Assembly: GCA_033557675.1 (NCBI GenBank)
Contig: JAWQRM010000062.1
Location: 1-33,300, forward strand
Source of the DNA: Coptodactyla brooksi
Taxonomy: Eukaryota; Arthropoda; Insecta; Coleoptera; Scarabaeidae
Length of the DNA: 33,300 bases
Direction of reading: 5' to 3'
Part shown: positions 29,350 through 33,300 of the stretch, one piece after another
How positions within the stretch are numbered: the first letter of the stretch is position 1
Layout: each line of letters starts with the position of its first letter
Position numbers and translations under genes: made by a program
Notes under the pieces: generated by a model
The model's input: only the letters and a program-made list of their open reading frames with translations
Told to the model about the DNA's origin: nothing
Database searches by the model: none

Positions 29350-29689
29350 ATACATTTTATTTGATAAATGACGCTTATTAATCAAAATTTTCACATCATT
29401 TATATACATATTATTTGGGGTATGTGAAGGTATTACGATTATTTTCGTGTTGGTATATTTTAAAATCGAAGATATTGTGAATACATATTGAATAGAATAA
29501 ATACACTCATTAAGAAATTCCTAATATTGCAGCTTTAATGTCCAACATGCAGATAAGCAAACAAAACAAAGCAAAATATCTAGATATATTTATTTGAAAA
29601 ATTAACAAAACGGAAAAAGTTTAACGAAAAAGGATTAAATATAATGTAGATCTTCGTTCTAGAAGCATTTCACTACAATTAAAGCAGAA
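29350..29689. other. AT-rich sequence between Tc1 end and piggyBac copy 3
   Basis: No coding frame is recognisable. It could be the 5' untranslated part of the Tc1 element. Confidence 0.35.
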
Positions 29690-31270
29690 GTTATCTATGT
29701 ATGTCAGAGAGATTGATATCTTTTTACAGCAATATTTTGTTAATCTCCTTTTCACATTGCAAACTTTATACCTTTTTCTTTTATTTCCGCCTTCGTTGTC
29801 ATCTTCCCTGTTTTCTTCTTCACTTAGGAGTCTATAAGATTTCAGTTTTTCTTGAAGATCAGTATGTAATCCTCAACTATTCAAACTCCTTTGAGTACAA
29901 CACTAGTACATGGGATAATTGTTTCAAGAATGCTTTTCTTGGAATACTGCCTTGATGATTACCAAAATATATTGCTTAAGCATTGATTCCACAAAAGTTG
30001 ATCATAACAAAGAATATAATCATAGGCCACCGCCTTACATTTCTTGCTAGATTGTATGAGGTACATAATATATTTGTCGTGTCCACACCACCCTTCGTTT
30101 TATTATAAAACGTATTAATAATAGGGTTCCGTTTGTCACCAGTATCCAAATAGTCTGCGGTGGACATCCCTTTCTTTACTCGCTGTTTATTCCAATGGCA
30201 GCTTACGTTAATTTTTTTTATTGTACCAACGTAAGAGAGGTTTTTATGCCGTAATTCTCCCATAAAGCTAATACTGATAAACCATTTGTCCGCGGATATA
30301 CTACGTCCTGCTTGATAGATGGGTTCGTATAATCGCAAAACAACGTCCGATAGTTTGTTGCTTACTCGAGGTAATCCTTCAAGTTATAACCTGACGTAGA
30401 TATACTTCTAAATTGTATAAATAAAATACCTGGGAATCTACTAGGGCATAAATCTTAATGTAATTGTTGGGATTACCTGGAATATACTCGTATTATCTAA
30501 AGCTGTATATGCATCGGAATCCCTCTGGTGTTTCGTCTCTGGTTACACCTTCACCTACAGTGCAGGACTTTTGACAATTATGCACAAACTTTGTAAATAT
30601 TTCACGAATTGCTGTTAGCATATCTACTTTTTCCTTTCCTCACGAGTAATTCGATTGTCAAATGGAATGTAACGCATAACGAATTTAAATCGACATCCAA
30701 ATCGGACTCCCACAGGTCTTCTAAACAGGCTTCTGATAACCCCGACTAAAAATAAAGCCTGTGAAGGCTTTCAACTCAATAATGTCTACTGACTTTGTAT
30801 CTCTCTTACGTTTAAACGTTTTCTCGACGCTTTTAATATACTGATTATCATTATCTAAAATAATTTCCAAAATGTCATCGGGCAAAAGGCAATTCCAGCA
30901 TTTCAAAGGAGGAACATGCCGCTTTTGCCGTACCTATTACTCCTGGCAGTTTTCGAAAGATGTTGTGACTTCTCGATAGTATTCTTTGCGATAAAGGGAT
31001 TTTATTCTATTTTGTTTCCCTATTTATTCCTATGAAATAATTGCCATCTTCTTCGAGTACATCCTCACTATGTTCGTTATTATCCTCTTCTGTGCCTGAA
31101 TCTTCCTGGCGAATTTGAATTCGATCCGCACTATCAGTGTTCTTATCAGCATTATCGTTTCACACAATATTCTTTAAGTTTCTTCATTATCATTTGAATT
31201 GACTAAAGTGCTGCCACTCACGCACGGCTTCCAGTCGAAATTTTTAGATAAGATAATGCTCGGACTAGCT
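29690..31270 (-). pseudogene. piggyBac-like transposase, copy 3 (near full length, broken)
   Basis: Minus strand. Order: acidic leader (QEDSGTEEDNNEHSEDVLEE), YFIGINRETK, SRSHNIFRKLPGVIGTAKAA (a one-base insertion follows), KCWNCLLPDDILEIILDNDN and SVDIIELKAFTGFIFSRG. Then VDMLTAIREIFTKFVHNCQK, GVTRDETPEGFR (first catalytic Asp), IYALVDSQVFYLYNLEVYLR, VVLRLYEPIYQAGRSISADK and WFISISFMGEL (second Asp in ADKWF), YLDTGDKRNPIINTFYN, KTKGGVDTTNILC (third Asp), NVRRWPMIIFFVMINFCGIN and, past 29976, IYFGNHQGSIPRKAFLKQLS. A degenerate Cys-rich tail (KRYKVCNVKRRLTKYCCKK) ends near 29700. All three Asps persist. Frameshifts, stops and a weakened Cys tail inactivate it. Confidence 0.9.
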
Positions 31271-31342
31271 GCTGTTACGTTATTTTAAATCGATTACATT
31301 TTATAAAAGTTGAAATGCTTAAACCTACAGAAAAAAGTGGCA

Positions 31343-32330
31343 ATGGCCGACAATGACAAGTATCAAAGAGAAATTGAAAAAATTTTTGGAATTCCATCTA
31401 TGACACTGCAGAGCATAATAACAAAACATAAAAGTATATACAATATAGAATATGAAGTATAAAAATGTTAATAATTCTAGTCGCCCAGAACTATTAACAT
31501 CAAGGAGCGAATCTCGGGCAATTACATCTGTAATGTAAAATCCTACAATAAATACACGAAAAGTTTGTGGCGGATTAAAGGAGAGCACGAATATAAGCCT
31601 GCAATTAGTACGTCGTACGATCAGGAAGCACGGTATCACGGATGAGTTGCGAGAAAAAATTGTAGGTTAGCAAGCAGAATGGAAACAGGAGAAAAATAAG
31701 TTCGATAAAAAAATAGGTGAATGCGACTAACCGTTTCTGGTTTTATGTTCCCAGGTGAGGCAAAATTTGATATTTTTTATCAATTGTGCAGAAAGGTAGT
31801 ATGGAAGAAGCCCGGAAAAGGTATTGAATTGTTTTCCGGGCTTCTCCATATTGTTGAGGTAGTAAATTGCTCCAGAGCAACTTACAATATAGAGTAAAAT
31901 ATGGAAGGGCTCAGTCATGACATGGGGTTGCATATCAGCTGCTGCAGTGGATGGAATATATTTCATTGAAGGAATGATAGACCGCTTTGTGTATTTGGAT
32001 ATTTTGAAAAAGAACGTTCAGTGTTGAAGAGATGGGATTAAAATACAAGGTTATATTCCAGCAGGATAACAACTCGAAACACACCGTTCGAATCGTTCGA
32101 GAAAGAATTTTGTATAATGTACAAAAGAGGCCCAACACCATCCAAGTCTCCAGACGTAAACCCATAGAATATTTCTATGCAGAACTAAAGAGATCACTAA
32201 CAAAACACATTTCTAATAAGCACAGATTAAAAGAAAAAATCTCTTGCAAGAGGAGTGGGACAAAATAACCTCAGAAGTAACAATAAAACTAGTACACCCA
32301 ATGAAATCCTACAAAGTACTAACTTACGTA
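31343..32330 (+). pseudogene. Tc1-like transposase, near full length, broken
   Basis: The ATG at 31343 opens MADNDKYQREIEKIFGIPSM and TLQSIITKHKSIYNIE (first helix-turn-helix). In shifting frames follow NTRKVCGGLKESTNISLQLV and RRTIRKHGI (second helix-turn-helix). PGEAKFDIF stands where the first catalytic Asp (SDESKFNIF) should be, so D has become G. Then come VVWKKPGK, an inverted duplication, SVMTWGCISAAAVDGIYF, IEGMIDRFVYLDILKKNVQ, VIFQQDNNSKHT (second Asp), RRKPIEYFYAELKRSL (catalytic Glu) and LQEEWDKITSEVTIKLVHPM. The order and spacing fit a DD34E Tc1 element. No right terminal repeat was recognised. Confidence 0.85.
31806..31845. repeat. perfect 14-bp inverted duplication inside the Tc1 gene
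   Basis: agaagcccggaaaa (31806-31819), coding the conserved KKPGK of the transposase, is followed 12 nt later by its exact reverse complement (31832-31845). The second arm does not correspond to transposase sequence. Confidence 0.95.
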
Positions 32331-32419
32331 ACTAGTTTTTGTACAATATTCCTTACTGGAAGAATAACTACCCTAATAAAAATTCATCCTTTCGCGGTTG
32401 TTACTTGCTGATTTTGATG

Positions 32420-32830
32420 AAAGTTAGCAAAGTATTTGTTTTCTGCTTGACGTAAAAACCTTTGAAGGGATTTATAAGGATTAGAAATTAGGGGAAGAAA
32501 GTACATTCTCGCCAATATTTCGAAAACGAAAACTGTTATTGACAAATTTTAAATATTAATTAGTATTCTTTTCTAAAAATCTATCTATTGATGTTGCATG
32601 GAGTAAGTTATCCTTATTTTCTTTAAATAATAAAATAGATATGATATATAAATAAGTATTTTTAATGAGTCTAAAGGCCACAAACAGAAAAAAATGATTA
32701 AACATCCCGAATACTAAATTCTATATCACTAATTTAATTCCTTTTTGTAAAATGTTATTTTTATTCGACACATGGTGCAAAAGTTCAACGTACCATTATA
32801 CGATTACGAGCTATGTTAAATTTAACTCAT
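32420..32830. other. AT-rich sequence
   Basis: No gene or terminal repeat recognised between the Tc1 remnant and the Tigger transposase. Confidence 0.45.
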
Positions 32831-32834
32831 TCGT

Positions 32835-33300
32835 CGTACACGATATAATTCAGATCAGAGCGGTTTTAGCTTAAACTTTCATTCAGGGAGAACTTCAAGT
32901 CATTTAGGCGTTAAAACTATAGAAAGTGTAGTGCAGTCAGTGTGATCTACAACGCATAGCTACATAATCCAAGCCATCATATGTGAGGATGGGAAACTTC
33001 TTTCTCCACTTTTAATTGTGTTAAAAAACCTCTGCCACCTTTGGACCGAGGGTAGCAAATGCAATGTTCAAAGCATATATATTCATTTTGCCATCAAAGT
33101 TTGGAAAGTTTCAGAACACATGAAGAATTTGCTACAAAAGGTATATTTTCCTAATACCGGATCCAAATCGTTACTATTATTGGGCTCTTGGAGTGGCCAC
33201 TGTCCTGACATTATTAGTGAAGTAGCTCCATCAGATACTAATTTTAAACATTTGTCTATACCTGCAGAGACAACAGATCAAATACAGCCTCTTCACGTAC
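32835..33300 (+). pseudogene. Tigger/pogo-like transposase DDE domain, runs off window
   Basis: One plus frame, interrupted by a single TGA (about 32942), runs to the window edge. It contains YNSDQSGFSLNFHSGRTSSH (first catalytic Asp in SDQSGF), TIESVVQSV, STTHSYIIQAII and DGKLLSPLLIVLK. Further on come VYFPNTGSKSLLLLGSWSGH, CPDIISEVAPSD and TTDQIQPLHV. This is the DDE domain of Tigger-like elements. The second catalytic Asp, normally in LLLDSWTGH, is Gly here (LLGSWSGH). The N-terminal DNA-binding part is not upstream within 400 bp, where stops abound. The C-terminal part lies beyond 33300. Confidence 0.85.

Noticed and set aside
1..33300. CRISPR array, operons, rRNA or prophage-type system
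   Set aside because: No regularly spaced repeats, no dense coding and no ribosome-binding-site pattern. The window is eukaryotic repeat-rich DNA.

Overview
This is eukaryotic nuclear DNA and looks like an insect genome. It is strongly AT-rich, has almost no long open frames, and is packed with decayed transposable elements: mariner, Tc1, piggyBac, Tigger/pogo, a KRBA2-like integrase element, jockey-, RTE- and R1-type LINEs, and a gypsy-type LTR element. A short TTAGG tract fits a non-dipteran insect; Hymenoptera (ant or bee) is my guess, from general familiarity with these families and not from a search. There are no rRNA, CRISPR, operon or bacterial features.

Layout. 1-5 kb: a mariner terminal repeat (1037), a pair of ~700-bp inverted repeats (2456-3137 and 3895-4642) around a piggyBac-like C-terminal fragment, and a 196-bp palindrome (4813-5008) whose arms carry a hammerhead-ribozyme-like core. 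5-12 kb: mostly unassigned sequence with a gypsy-type gag start, primer-binding site and LTR (minus strand, 6617-~7347), a mariner C-terminus, a LINE RT scrap (10290), a tRNA-like Pol III head (11685) and simple repeats. 12.1-13.9 kb: a degenerate KRBA2-like integrase element bracketed by inverted repeats and abutting a mariner fragment. 14-19 kb: quiet AT-rich DNA. It contains the only candidate host exon I can support, a small minus-strand exon encoding a signal-peptide-like start with splice signals (18491-18606).

19-33 kb is a dense transposon graveyard: a jockey-like RT (minus, 19280-20135), piggyBac copy 1 (plus, 20499-22080), an 85-bp TA-flanked MITE (22416-22500), an RTE LINE with its YADD box deleted (minus, 22600-24027), an R1-type LINE 3' end abutting TTAGG repeats (minus, 25640-26030), piggyBac copy 2 (plus, 26800-27290), a deleted Tigger copy (28565-28915), piggyBac copy 3 (minus, 29690-31270) beside a Tc1 transposase (plus, 31343-32330), and a second Tigger transposase running off the right edge (32835-33300).

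None of the transposon genes is intact. They do not act as a system; they record successive, sometimes nested, insertions. The most unusual signals are the ribozyme-bearing palindrome, the inverted-repeat-bounded KRBA2-like element with an internal segmental duplication, and a scatter of perfect short-loop inverted repeats, two of which interrupt transposase or RT genes.
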